Assembly: GCF_004886325.1 (NCBI RefSeq)
Contig: NZ_QXFN01000002.1
Location: 372,001 to 436,000 of the forward strand
Length of the DNA stretch: 64,000 bases
Direction: 5' to 3'
Origin: Cellulomonas telluris
Lineage (GTDB): Bacteria > Actinomycetota > Actinomycetes > Actinomycetales > Cellulomonadaceae
How positions within the stretch are numbered: the stretch's first letter is position 1; the number at the start of each line of letters is the position of its first letter. The position numbers and the translations under genes were made by a program. The notes beneath the pieces are model-generated. The model did not search any database. It saw nothing but the letters and a program-made list of their open reading frames with translations, and was not told the DNA's origin. This document shows positions 8,237 through 16,112 of this stretch, piece after piece.

Positions 8237-8264
8237 AGTGTAACGAGCGCCCCCGGTTCATCAA
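8237..8264 (-). promoter_or_regulatory. Promoter of the ECF/transcobalamin-like operon, probably leaderless
   Basis: Reading the minus strand, TTGATG (8264-8259) and TACACT (8242-8237) are separated by 16 bp. TACACT ends 8 nt before the ATG at 8228, so transcription should begin at or next to the start codon and the mRNA would be leaderless. I see no B12-box or other riboswitch element in this short gap. Confidence 0.5.
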
Positions 8265-8326
8265 CTCCCTGACCTGCACGGATGCCCGAAGGGTGGACGG
8301 CGGTGGTCGGCGGCGAGGCCCGTCGC

Positions 8327-8332
8327 TAGCCT
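8327..8332 (+). promoter_or_regulatory. -10 element TAGCCT upstream of panE, probably leaderless
   Basis: TAGCCT lies 8 nt before the GTG at 8341, the usual spacing for leaderless actinobacterial transcripts. No good -35 is visible. It is divergent from the promoter of the uptake operon; the two starts are 112 bp apart. Confidence 0.5.
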
Positions 8333-8340
8333 GCCACGCT

Positions 8341-9267
8341 GTGGACAAAACGGTCATGGATGACAAAGCGACGGTCACGGACGATGTCGACCGTCGCCGC
8401 GTCGCCGTGCTCGGGCCGGGCGGGATCGGGGGCCTCGTGGGTGGTCTCCTGGCGCGCGCCGGGCACGACGTCGTCCTCCTCGCCGGCGAGCGCACGGTCG
8501 GTGAGCTGCGGGCCGGGGGGCTGCACGTCAGCAGCGCGCTGCACGGCGAGGTGAGGGTCCACGTCGACGCCGACACCGAGCTGCGCACGCCGGTGGACAC
8601 GTGCTTCGTGACCGTCAAGCAGACGGCGCTCGGCGAGGCGTTGGACCGGGTGCCGCCGGCGGGCGTCGAGGGACTCGTCGTCCCGCTGCTCAACGGCGTC
8701 GAGCACCTGGACCTGCTGAGGCGGCGCTTCGGACCGGCGGTGACGGCGGCCGGGGTCGTCCGCGCGGAGTCGACCCGGGTGGCCCCGGGGCGCATCGTCC
8801 ACGGCAGCCGGTTCGTCGAGATCGACCTCGCGAGCGGGACCGCGGACCGCACCCGCCTCGACGACACCGCGCGGATGCTCGAGGCGGCCGGCATCGCCGC
8901 GACGGTCCGCGACGACGAGACGTCGCTCCTGTGGTCGAAGCTCGCCGTCCTCGCCCCGTTCGCACTCTTGACGACGCACCTCGACGTGCCGATCGGCGAG
9001 GTCCGCGAGGCCCACCGGGACGCGCTCGTGCAGCTCGTCTCCGAGGCCGCCGCGGTCTCCGTCGCGAGCGGCGGGCCCGACACCTCGTCGTCCGCGCTCC
9101 GCTTCTACGACACGTTCCCCGCCACCGCGCGCTCGTCGATGCAGCGCGATGCCGCGGCCGGGCGACCGCTGGAGATCGACGCCATCGGCGGTGCGGTCCT
9201 GCGGGCGGCCGACCGGCACGGGGTCGACGTACCCGCCACCCGACGTCTGGTGGCAGCGCTCTCCTGA
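8341..9267 (+). CDS. panE: 2-dehydropantoate 2-reductase family protein (PanE/ApbA)
   Basis: A 308-residue NADPH-dependent reductase. The N-terminal Rossmann motif VLGPGGIGG follows a short leader, FVTVKQTA contains the expected conserved lysine, and PLLNGVEHLD and LLWSKLAVLAPF are typical ApbA segments. The enzyme normally reduces 2-dehydropantoate to pantoate in coenzyme A biosynthesis. GTG at 8341 was chosen for its leaderless spacing from TAGCCT; an ATG at 8356 is an alternative. It lies 46 bp upstream of the biosynthetic cluster on the same strand, so it may instead act as a ketoreductase for that pathway. PanE paralogues with other 2-oxoacid substrates are common, so the pantoate role is not certain. 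Confidence 0.85.
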   Translation: MDKTVMDDKATVTDDVDRRRVAVLGPGGIGGLVGGLLARAGHDVVLLAGERTVGELRAGGLHVSSALHGEVRVHVDADTELRTPVDTCFVTVKQTALGEALDRVPPAGVEGLVVPLLNGVEHLDLLRRRFGPAVTAAGVVRAESTRVAPGRIVHGSRFVEIDLASGTADRTRLDDTARMLEAAGIAATVRDDETSLLWSKLAVLAPFALLTTHLDVPIGEVREAHRDALVQLVSEAAAVSVASGGPDTSSSALRFYDTFPATARSSMQRDAAAGRPLEIDAIGGAVLRAADRHGVDVPATRRLVAALS

Positions 9268-9313
9268 CGCTTTGACGCCGACACCGCCCGCCCCCGAGCA
9301 CGAGGACACGACG

Positions 9314-10396
9314 ATGCCGACCACCACTGTGCCGACCGACCGCATCCGCTTCCACTGGTGCTCGCCGCTCGACAGCGGCCAGCAGCGCGCGACCGGCGCC
9401 TACCCCGTCGGCGGGCTCGACTTCGACGGGATCGTCGACTTCGCGCAGGAGGCGGACCGGCTGGGCGTCGACTCCCTGCTCATGGGCATGAGCTACCACA
9501 TGCCCGACCCGCTGCCCATGATCGGTGCCCTCGTGCGCGAGACGCGGGACGTCCGGTTCATCCTCGCGTACCGCCCGGGGCTCCTGTCGCCGACGCTGTT
9601 CGCCCAGGTCGTCAACACCGTCTCGTGGATGTCGGACGGCCGGATCTCGCTGAACATCGTCGCCGGCATCTCCCCGGTTGAGCAGGCGTACTACGGCGAC
9701 TTCCTCGCCCACGACGCGCGGTACGCGCGCAGCGACGAGTTCCTGCACGTCCTGCACCGACTGTGGTCACAGGACGGGCCGGTGTCCTTCGAGGGCGAGC
9801 ACTACCGGATCGAGGACGCCCAGCTCGGCCTCACCTACAAGGGCGGCGGGCGGCCGCGCATCTACATCAGCGGCGCGTCCGGCGTCGCGCAGCGCACCGC
9901 CCTCGAGCACGGCGACTGCTGGCTGCGGTACGGGGACACGCCGGAGGGCATCGCCGCCGCGGCCGCCCCGGTGGTCGAGGGCGGCGGAAGCGTCGGCGTC
10001 CGCATGCACGTCATGGCGCGCGAGACGCGCGAGGAGGCGCTCACCGCGCTCGCGGAGACGATGCGCGACCCGGACGAGGACCACCGCGAGTTCATCGCAC
10101 GGTTCGTCGCGTCCTCCGACTCCGAGGCGGTGAGGTCCTCGTTCCGCCTCGCGGAGGGGTCGACCGACGGCTGGCTGTCCCCGCAGCTCTACTCCGGGGC
10201 GGTCGCCTACCGCGGTGGGCCGGCGCTGTGCCTCGTCGGCAGCTACGACGAGGTCGCGGAGTACCTGGTCCGCTACCGGGACGCCGGGGTGAGCGAGTTC
10301 ATCTTCTCGGGCTGGCCGACGCGCGACGAGATGACGCGCTTCTACACGCACGTCCTCCCGCGGGTGCGGGTCCTCGAGCAGGTCGTCGCGTCGTGA
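9314..10396 (+). CDS. SsuD-like FMNH2-dependent monooxygenase (LLM class)
   Basis: A 360-residue luciferase-like TIM-barrel flavoprotein. ATG at 9314 opens a start typical of the alkanesulfonate monooxygenase branch, with RIRFHWCSPLDSG. Further family segments are DSLLMGMSYHMPDPLP, FILAYRPGLLSPTLFAQ, LNIVAGISPVEQAYYGDF and the C-terminal FIFSGWP. These enzymes use FMNH2 from a separate reductase to oxygenate small molecules; a flavin reductase is encoded at 17404-17907 in the same cluster. It is the first gene of the tightly coupled run and overlaps the transporter gene by GTGA. Desulfonation is one possibility. In this setting, N- or C-oxygenation of an amino-acid intermediate is as likely. 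The substrate is unknown. Confidence 0.85.
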   Translation: MPTTTVPTDRIRFHWCSPLDSGQQRATGAYPVGGLDFDGIVDFAQEADRLGVDSLLMGMSYHMPDPLPMIGALVRETRDVRFILAYRPGLLSPTLFAQVVNTVSWMSDGRISLNIVAGISPVEQAYYGDFLAHDARYARSDEFLHVLHRLWSQDGPVSFEGEHYRIEDAQLGLTYKGGGRPRIYISGASGVAQRTALEHGDCWLRYGDTPEGIAAAAAPVVEGGGSVGVRMHVMARETREEALTALAETMRDPDEDHREFIARFVASSDSEAVRSSFRLAEGSTDGWLSPQLYSGAVAYRGGPALCLVGSYDEVAEYLVRYRDAGVSEFIFSGWPTRDEMTRFYTHVLPRVRVLEQVVAS

Positions 10397-11643
10397 CCGA
10401 GGTCGACGGGCGTGACGCGCGCCGCCCCCTGTTCGCGGGCGGGATCCTGCTCGGTCTCGTGGCCGAGCAGATCGTGCTGTTCGCGGTGCCGCTGCTGATC
10501 TTCCAGCACACCGGGCAGGTCGCCATGCTCGGCCTCGCGTTCGCCCTCGAGTGGATCCCGGCCCTCGTCGCCTACCCGTTCGCGGGGCTGGTCGCCGACC
10601 GGGACGGCGGCGGGCGGCTGTTCCGCGTGGTCAACGGCGCCCGGGGCGCGGTGCTCGCGCTCGCGGTCGTCGTCTGCGTGGTGCAGCCCGAGTGGACGAC
10701 CGGCACCCTCATCACCTGCGGCGCGCTGCTGTCCTTCTTCGTGGCGCCCGTGAAGATGTCGATCGAGAAGATGGTGCCGCTGCTGGCGAAGGGCGACCGG
10801 GTGGCGCCGACGCAGGCGCTCGTGCAGAACATGGAGCTCCTCGCCATGGCCGTCGGCCCGGCGGTCGCGATCGCCGCGGCGCTGCTGCTGTCGAAGGTCG
10901 TGCTGCTGACGATCGCGGCAGCGGCGTTCGCCGCGGCGGCGCTGTGCTGGCTCGGGCTGCCGCGGGGCATGCGGGTCGAGGGGCGGATCAGCGGGAGCGA
11001 CGTCGTCGCCGACCTCTCCACGGGCTGGCGGCTGCTCGTGGCGAACCGTCCCGTCCTGCTGCTCGGCGCGCTGAACTTCACGATCAACCTCGTCGTCGCG
11101 ACGCTCATGGCGGCGAACGTCGCGCTCGTGACCGGGGTGTTCGGCGCGCCGGAGGCGGCCTTCGGCCTCCTCAACGTCGTCGTCGGCCTCGTCGGCCTCG
11201 TCAACCTGTGGGCGTCGCCGCGCCTGCTGCGCCGGACCGGGGTCGAGACCCTGGGCGTGGGCGGCTTCGCGCTGCTGTGCGTCGCGCTCGTCGTCGCGGG
11301 CCTCGCGCCGTCGTACGCGGTCTACGCGCCGGCGTACGTCCTCGCGCTGGTCGGCGTCACGCTCTACAACATCTTCAACCGGACGCGTCGCCTGCAGGTC
11401 ATCCCCGAGGAGCACCTCGGCAAGGTCATGGGCCCGTTCTACCTCGTCAACCTGCTGTCGTTCCCGCTCGCGGGCGTGCTCGTCGCGGGCCTGGGGGACG
11501 TCGGCGGGCCGCGCCGGCTGGTCCTCGGTCTGACCGCGGTCCTGTGCGTCGTCGGCTCGCTGCTCCTCGTGCTGACGATGCGCGCGTTCCGTGCGGCCCT
11601 CGCCGCGCGGGCGGACCAGGAGCTCGTGGAGGTGGTCCCGTGA
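10393..11643 (+). CDS. MFS transporter, predicted product exporter
   Basis: A 416-residue membrane protein with about 12 hydrophobic segments. It has the two-halved arrangement of major facilitator proteins, with a central polar loop around GMRVEGRISGSDVVADLS. AGLVADRDGGGRLFR is a degenerate cytoplasmic loop 2-3 motif. The GTG start overlaps the monooxygenase stop and the stop overlaps the next GTG, so it is fully embedded in the biosynthetic operon. Such MFS proteins in natural product clusters usually export the product or give self-resistance. No substrate can be read from the sequence. Confidence 0.85.
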   Translation: MTEVDGRDARRPLFAGGILLGLVAEQIVLFAVPLLIFQHTGQVAMLGLAFALEWIPALVAYPFAGLVADRDGGGRLFRVVNGARGAVLALAVVVCVVQPEWTTGTLITCGALLSFFVAPVKMSIEKMVPLLAKGDRVAPTQALVQNMELLAMAVGPAVAIAAALLLSKVVLLTIAAAAFAAAALCWLGLPRGMRVEGRISGSDVVADLSTGWRLLVANRPVLLLGALNFTINLVVATLMAANVALVTGVFGAPEAAFGLLNVVVGLVGLVNLWASPRLLRRTGVETLGVGGFALLCVALVVAGLAPSYAVYAPAYVLALVGVTLYNIFNRTRRLQVIPEEHLGKVMGPFYLVNLLSFPLAGVLVAGLGDVGGPRRLVLGLTAVLCVVGSLLLVLTMRAFRAALAARADQELVEVVP

Positions 11644-12128
11644 GCGACTTCCGGGCCGTGCTGTGCACGGTCGAGTCGGACTCCCACATGTGGAACCTCG
11701 TGTACCTCCAGCTCCTGCTCGAGGAGAACGGCGGCGACGTCGTCAACCTCGGCGCCTGCACGCCGGTCCGCGACGTCGTCGAGAAGGTGCGGTCCGGCCG
11801 GCCGGACCTCCTCGTGCTGTCGAGCGTCAACGGGCACGGCGCGCACGGCGCGAGGGTGCTCCGCGCCGCGCTGCAGGCCGCCAGCGGCGCTGCCGTCCCG
11901 AGCGTGGCGGGCGGGAAGCTCACCACGGCGGAGTCGGACAACGACCGCGTGCGGCGCGAGCTCCTCGCGGCGGGGTGGACCGACGTCTTCACCGGCGACG
12001 ACGCCGTCCCGCGCTTCGTCAGGTTCCTCGACGCCGGCAAGGCCCGCGGGTTCGACCGGTGGCACGCCCCCGAGGCGGTCGTCGCGCCCTGGGACGACGT
12101 CCCGCTCGTCGGCACGGAGGTGCGCTGA
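11640..12128 (+). CDS. Glutamate mutase small (B12-binding) subunit homologue
   Basis: A 162-residue cobalamin-binding protein. SDSHMWN at about 13-19 aligns with the DXHXXG motif of B12-binding domains, where the histidine coordinates cobalt. Asp14 and His16 are present, but Asn19 replaces the usual glycine. DVVNLGACTPVRDVV and VLSSVNGHG are further GlmS/MamA-like segments. The partner large subunit is encoded at 14832-16112. Together they would convert L-glutamate to (2S,3S)-3-methylaspartate with adenosylcobalamin. The subunit is a little longer than the usual 137 residues. The GTG start overlaps the transporter stop; the stop and the next ATG share one base. Confidence 0.85.
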   Translation: MSDFRAVLCTVESDSHMWNLVYLQLLLEENGGDVVNLGACTPVRDVVEKVRSGRPDLLVLSSVNGHGAHGARVLRAALQAASGAAVPSVAGGKLTTAESDNDRVRRELLAAGWTDVFTGDDAVPRFVRFLDAGKARGFDRWHAPEAVVAPWDDVPLVGTEVR

Positions 12129-13363
12129 TGCACGTCGTCATCGTCAACCGGTGGCCGCGCTTTTCCGACGGGGTGCGCTGGGACAACGAGCTGACCCGGT
12201 ACGAGGAGTTCGTCGACCACCGGCGCCACACGGTGAGCTACGTCGTCGACGGACCCGGTGCGCAGGGCGTCCTCGCGCCGCCCGAGCTGGTCGCGCACCA
12301 GGTCCACGTCGCGGACGTGAACGACGTGGAGGCCCTGCGCGCTGCGGTGGCCGAGATCGTCCGCGCGGTCGGTCCCGTCGACCAGCTCGTCGCGATGTCC
12401 GAGTTCACGCTCGAGGTCGCGGCGCGCGTGCGGGAGGACCTCGGCATCCCCGGCCCCACGGTCGCGGACGTCGCCCCGTACCGGGACAAGGTCAGGATGA
12501 AGGAGATCCTCGACGAGGCGGGCGTGCGCGTCCCCCGCTTCAGCACGTGCCCCGGCGTCGACACCGTCCTCGCGTTCGCCGCGGACGTCGGGTACCCCGT
12601 GATCGTCAAGCCCGTCGACGGCGCGGCGAGCATCGGCGTGCACCGGGTCGACGACGAGAGCGCGCTGCGTGCGCTCCTGCCGGGCGTCGACCTCGGCCGG
12701 TACGAGGTCGAGGAGTTCGTGACCGGGACCATCCACCACGTCGACGGCTACGTCGACGTGGCGGGCGACGTGCCGTTCCAGGTGGTGTCCCGGTACGTCA
12801 ACGACTGCCTGGCGTTCGGCGGCGGGGCACCCCTCGGGTCGGTCGTGGTGCAGCGCTCGGTGCTGCGCGACCGGATCGAGGACTTCACGCGGGACGTGGT
12901 CCGCCACCTGGGGATGCACGCGACGCCGTTCCACCTCGAGCTGTTCGTCCGACCCGACAGCGAGCTCGTGTTCCTCGAGATCGGCGGCCGGGTCGGCGGG
13001 AGCGAGGTCCCGCACCTCCTCAACCGCCTCTTCGGCGTCAACCTCTTCGAGATCTGGCTCCGGACGCTCACGGGCGAGCCGGTGGACGTCCCCGTTAAGG
13101 ACCACGACGGGTCGGGCGGCTGGCTCGTGGTGCCTAAGCCCGACGCGACGGTGCGGGTCGAGCGCGTGTCCTCGATGGCGGCACGCGTGCCCATCGTGTG
13201 GCGGGAGCTGCTGCCGCAGCCGGGCGACGTGCTCGAGCCCGGCGGCGCCTACGACGCACTGCACAGCGGGAGGTTCATCCTCCTGGACGACGAGGAGGCC
13301 ACGGTGGAGGCGGGGATCCGTCAGATCGTCGCGGAGTTCGAGCTCGAGGCGAGCCCCGCATGA
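12128..13363 (+). CDS. ATP-grasp ligase 1
   Basis: A 411-residue ATP-grasp enzyme. The N-terminal pre-ATP-grasp region begins MHVVIVNRWP. The ATP-binding core has GYPVIVKPVDGAASIGV and the metal-binding end has FLEIGGRVGGSEV. PTVADVAPYRDKVRMKEIL is the typical segment entering the grasp domain. Such enzymes activate a carboxylate as acyl phosphate and join it to an amine, as in carnosine-synthase- and dapdiamide-type ligases. In this cluster the acid or amine could be 3-methylaspartate. It is coupled by TGATG to the mutase small subunit and by ATGA to the PP-loop gene. It is one of three ATP-grasp genes here, which implies a short peptide-like or amide-rich product. Confidence 0.85.
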   Translation: MHVVIVNRWPRFSDGVRWDNELTRYEEFVDHRRHTVSYVVDGPGAQGVLAPPELVAHQVHVADVNDVEALRAAVAEIVRAVGPVDQLVAMSEFTLEVAARVREDLGIPGPTVADVAPYRDKVRMKEILDEAGVRVPRFSTCPGVDTVLAFAADVGYPVIVKPVDGAASIGVHRVDDESALRALLPGVDLGRYEVEEFVTGTIHHVDGYVDVAGDVPFQVVSRYVNDCLAFGGGAPLGSVVVQRSVLRDRIEDFTRDVVRHLGMHATPFHLELFVRPDSELVFLEIGGRVGGSEVPHLLNRLFGVNLFEIWLRTLTGEPVDVPVKDHDGSGGWLVVPKPDATVRVERVSSMAARVPIVWRELLPQPGDVLEPGGAYDALHSGRFILLDDEEATVEAGIRQIVAEFELEASPA

Positions 13364-14832
13364 CGCGCGACCAGAGGCTGCTGGACGCGGTCCTCGCGTA
13401 CCTCACGGACGTCGAGCGAGCCGGCGTCGTCGCGGTCGGCGACACCATCGTCGAGCGCTGCGGAGGGGTCGAGCGGCTGGCCGGACGCACGGTGATGGTG
13501 GCGTACGGCGGCGGCAAGGACAGCTCGTACGTCGTGGCGTTCGTCCGCGCCGTCCAGCTCTCCCTCGCGCTCCGGCACGGGCGCACGTTCGTCCTGCGGG
13601 TGGCGAACATGCGCCACGCGGGCGTGCCGCACGCGGTCATGGAGAACATCGACCGCGTCTACCGGGCGCTCGACATGCTCGACGACCCGCGCTGCCAGCT
13701 GCTGACCGTCGACCACACGCAGGTCCGGCGGTTCCACGTGGACCTCCCGCTGCCGGAGCGGCTGGTCGAGATCAACCGTGTCGACGTGCTCATGAACGGG
13801 CACCGGGCGCAGGGCGACGGCCGGCCGACGTTCTGCAACAGCTGCAACCTCGCGGTCGCCGACTTCTACGGCCGCGCGGCCTGGTGGGAGGGTGGGGTCG
13901 ACGTCGTCATGACGGGCGACTCCCGGCGCGAGCAGATGCTCTACGCGGCGTGGATCTTCCGGCTCGCGCGAGACAGCGGCGTCGACGTGGGGGAGCTGCG
14001 GGCGCAGGGGTTCCAGGGCGTCCTCCGGGCGCTGCGCGGCATCGGGGACGTGTACTTCCGCGAGCTCTTCGGCCCCGACGCGGACGCGCTCGCGGAGCGG
14101 GAGGTCGCCATCGGGGACCGGACCGCCCAGCCGGAGTTCGTCTCGATCTACGACCTCGTGAGCTACCGCGTCGACGACCACTGGGACCTCGTCGTGGACT
14201 TCCTCGGCTTCCGGTTCGACGACCTCGCGTTCAGCTTCACGGAGTCGGACTGCGCGAACCCCACGCTGATGGCGCACCTGCGCGGGCTGCGTGCCGAGCA
14301 CGTAGAGTCGCGCACCTATGAGGCGGGCGTCGGGGAGTACCTCGAGTTCGCCGAGTCGATGATGCACAAGAAGGAGATGCCGCAGCGGCTCGTCGACCTG
14401 GCGCTCGAGCGCTACGGCTCGCCGCAGAGGATCCGCGAGCGGCGGCGGATCGCGGACCGGTACGCCGAGACCGCGTTCGGGCTCGACGAGGACGCGCTCG
14501 TCGCGATGGTGTTCTCGCCGTTCACCGACCAGGGTCGGCGCCTCGACGCGTTCCTCCGCGCCCGTCATCCCGAGCGTGTCGCGGACGCGACGACGCTGCG
14601 GCAGGTGCTGGCGGGCGAGCGCGACGACCCCGAGCACGTGGCGTGGCTGGAGCGGGTGTCGGGGCTGGGCCTCGACCGGCTGCGCACGCTCTACGGCAGC
14701 GCCCTCGCGGACTTCGCGGCCGACGGCTCGATGCTGTCCCGGGTACGGTCCGGCGACCCGCACAAGGGCCGCGTCACGACGGTCGACCCGGCCACGGGCG
14801 GACCCGTGCTCGAGCTCATCTCGGGACGCTGA
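13360..14832 (+). CDS. PP-loop ATP pyrophosphatase family enzyme with CXXC pair
   Basis: A 490-residue protein. AYGGGKDSSY at about 48-57 is a PP-loop, with glycine in place of the first serine of the usual SGGKDS. Cys159 and Cys162 (FCNSCNL) form a CXXC pair, followed by VVMTGDSRREQMLYA. PP-loop enzymes adenylate a carbonyl or carboxylate and then add ammonia or sulfur, as in diphthamide synthetase, sugar amidotransferases of the PseA/WbpG type and tRNA thiolases. The CXXC suggests zinc or sulfur handling. The C-terminal 220 residues are not recognised. It lies between the ATP-grasp gene and the mutase large subunit in an overlapping chain. The exact reaction, amidation or thiolation, is unknown. 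Confidence 0.8.
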   Translation: MTRDQRLLDAVLAYLTDVERAGVVAVGDTIVERCGGVERLAGRTVMVAYGGGKDSSYVVAFVRAVQLSLALRHGRTFVLRVANMRHAGVPHAVMENIDRVYRALDMLDDPRCQLLTVDHTQVRRFHVDLPLPERLVEINRVDVLMNGHRAQGDGRPTFCNSCNLAVADFYGRAAWWEGGVDVVMTGDSRREQMLYAAWIFRLARDSGVDVGELRAQGFQGVLRALRGIGDVYFRELFGPDADALAEREVAIGDRTAQPEFVSIYDLVSYRVDDHWDLVVDFLGFRFDDLAFSFTESDCANPTLMAHLRGLRAEHVESRTYEAGVGEYLEFAESMMHKKEMPQRLVDLALERYGSPQRIRERRRIADRYAETAFGLDEDALVAMVFSPFTDQGRRLDAFLRARHPERVADATTLRQVLAGERDDPEHVAWLERVSGLGLDRLRTLYGSALADFAADGSMLSRVRSGDPHKGRVTTVDPATGGPVLELISGR

Positions 14833-16112
14833 TGCCCGGGCACCTCGACACGTTCGTCGCCGCGCAGCGCGACGCGGGACGCCTCGTCGTGCAGCCACGA
14901 ATGGGCTTCGGGCCGGTCGCGACCATGCGGGACGGTCTCGAGCGCGTCGCCGCGCTCGACGTGCCCGTGGTCGGCACGCTCACGCTCGACAGTTACACGC
15001 GCGTCGGCGACCACGTCACGCCCCTGGAGCGGCTCGCCGCCGGCGAGGAGGTCAACGGCTACCCGCTGGTCTCGCACCCCCCGGACGCGACCCGCGAGCT
15101 CCTGGCCGGGCTGCTCGGTCCCGAGTTCCCCGTGCAGGTGCGGCACGGCACGGCGTTGCCCCAGGCGGTCATCCGGCGGTCCGTCGCGGTCGGGCTCGAC
15201 GCGACCGAGGGCGGGCCCGTGTCGTACTGCCTGCCGTACTCGCGGCTGCCCCTCGCGGTCGCGGTCGACGCGTGGGCGGAGAGCTGCCGGGTCCTCGCGG
15301 GCGAGTCGGAGCACGGTCACGTCGAGTCGTTCGGCGGCTGCCTCCTCGGCCAGCTCTGCCCGCCGTCGCTGCTCGTGGCCGTCGCGGTCCTCGAGGCGCT
15401 CTTCTTCCGCCAGCACGGCGTGCGGCACGTCTCGCTCAGCTACGCCCAGGGCACGCTCGCCGAGCAGGACCGCGGCGCGATCCGGGCGCTGCGCCTGCTC
15501 GCCGCGGAGCACCTGGCCGACATGACGTGGCACGTCGTCCTGTACACGTACATGGGGATGTTCCCCCGGACGCCCCGGGGCGCGACGGCCCTCATCGCGG
15601 ACTCCGCGCGGCTCGCCCGCCACGCGGGGTGCGAGCGGCTCATCGTGAAGACCGTCTCGGAGGCGTGGCAGATCCCGAGCGTGCAGGAGAACGTCGGCGC
15701 GCTGCTGCTCGCGTCGGACGCGGCGCAGGGCAGCGACCTGCTCGCGGCAGACGACGACCCCGACGCCCGCGGCTTCCAGGACGAGGTGCTCGCCGAGGCC
15801 CGTCTGCTCGTGGACACGGTCCTCGACCTGGACGCGGACGTCGGGCGTGCGCTCGTGCGCGCGTTCGAGCGAGGCCTGCTCGACATCCCGTTCTGCCTGC
15901 ACGCGGACAACCGCGGCGCCACGCGCTGCGCGATCGACGACCGCGGGGCGCTCGTGTGGTCGCAGCTCGGGATGCTGCCGATCGGCGGGGCGCGATCCCG
16001 GTCGGCGGGTCCCGAGCTCCGGTCGGACCAGCTCTTCGCGATGCTCGACCACGTCGCGTCGCGCTACGACTCCCTGCAACCCGCCACACCGAGGAGGGGT
16101 GCGCCCCGATGA
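14832..16112 (+). CDS. Glutamate mutase large (catalytic) subunit homologue
   Basis: A 426-residue protein of the MutE/GlmE/MamB family. Family segments are TLDSYTR at about 51-57, NGYPLVSH at 75-82, QVRHGTA at 102-108 and GGPVSYCLPYSR followed by PLAVAVDAW. A CPPSLLVAVAVLEALFF stretch and a C-terminal VKTVSEAWQIPS segment also match. The enzyme is a TIM barrel that works with the B12 subunit encoded at 11640-12128 to rearrange glutamate to 3-methylaspartate by radical chemistry. The family normally has about 480 residues, so this copy is short. Two genes separate the subunits, which is unusual. It is coupled to the PP-loop gene (TGATG) and to the next ATP-grasp gene (ATGA). Confidence 0.85.
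   Translation: MPGHLDTFVAAQRDAGRLVVQPRMGFGPVATMRDGLERVAALDVPVVGTLTLDSYTRVGDHVTPLERLAAGEEVNGYPLVSHPPDATRELLAGLLGPEFPVQVRHGTALPQAVIRRSVAVGLDATEGGPVSYCLPYSRLPLAVAVDAWAESCRVLAGESEHGHVESFGGCLLGQLCPPSLLVAVAVLEALFFRQHGVRHVSLSYAQGTLAEQDRGAIRALRLLAAEHLADMTWHVVLYTYMGMFPRTPRGATALIADSARLARHAGCERLIVKTVSEAWQIPSVQENVGALLLASDAAQGSDLLAADDDPDARGFQDEVLAEARLLVDTVLDLDADVGRALVRAFERGLLDIPFCLHADNRGATRCAIDDRGALVWSQLGMLPIGGARSRSAGPELRSDQLFAMLDHVASRYDSLQPATPRRGAPR

Noticed and set aside
8229-8340. Possible cobalamin riboswitch before the uptake operon
   Set aside because: The gap is too short once the promoter is placed, and no B12-box-like sequence is visible on either strand.
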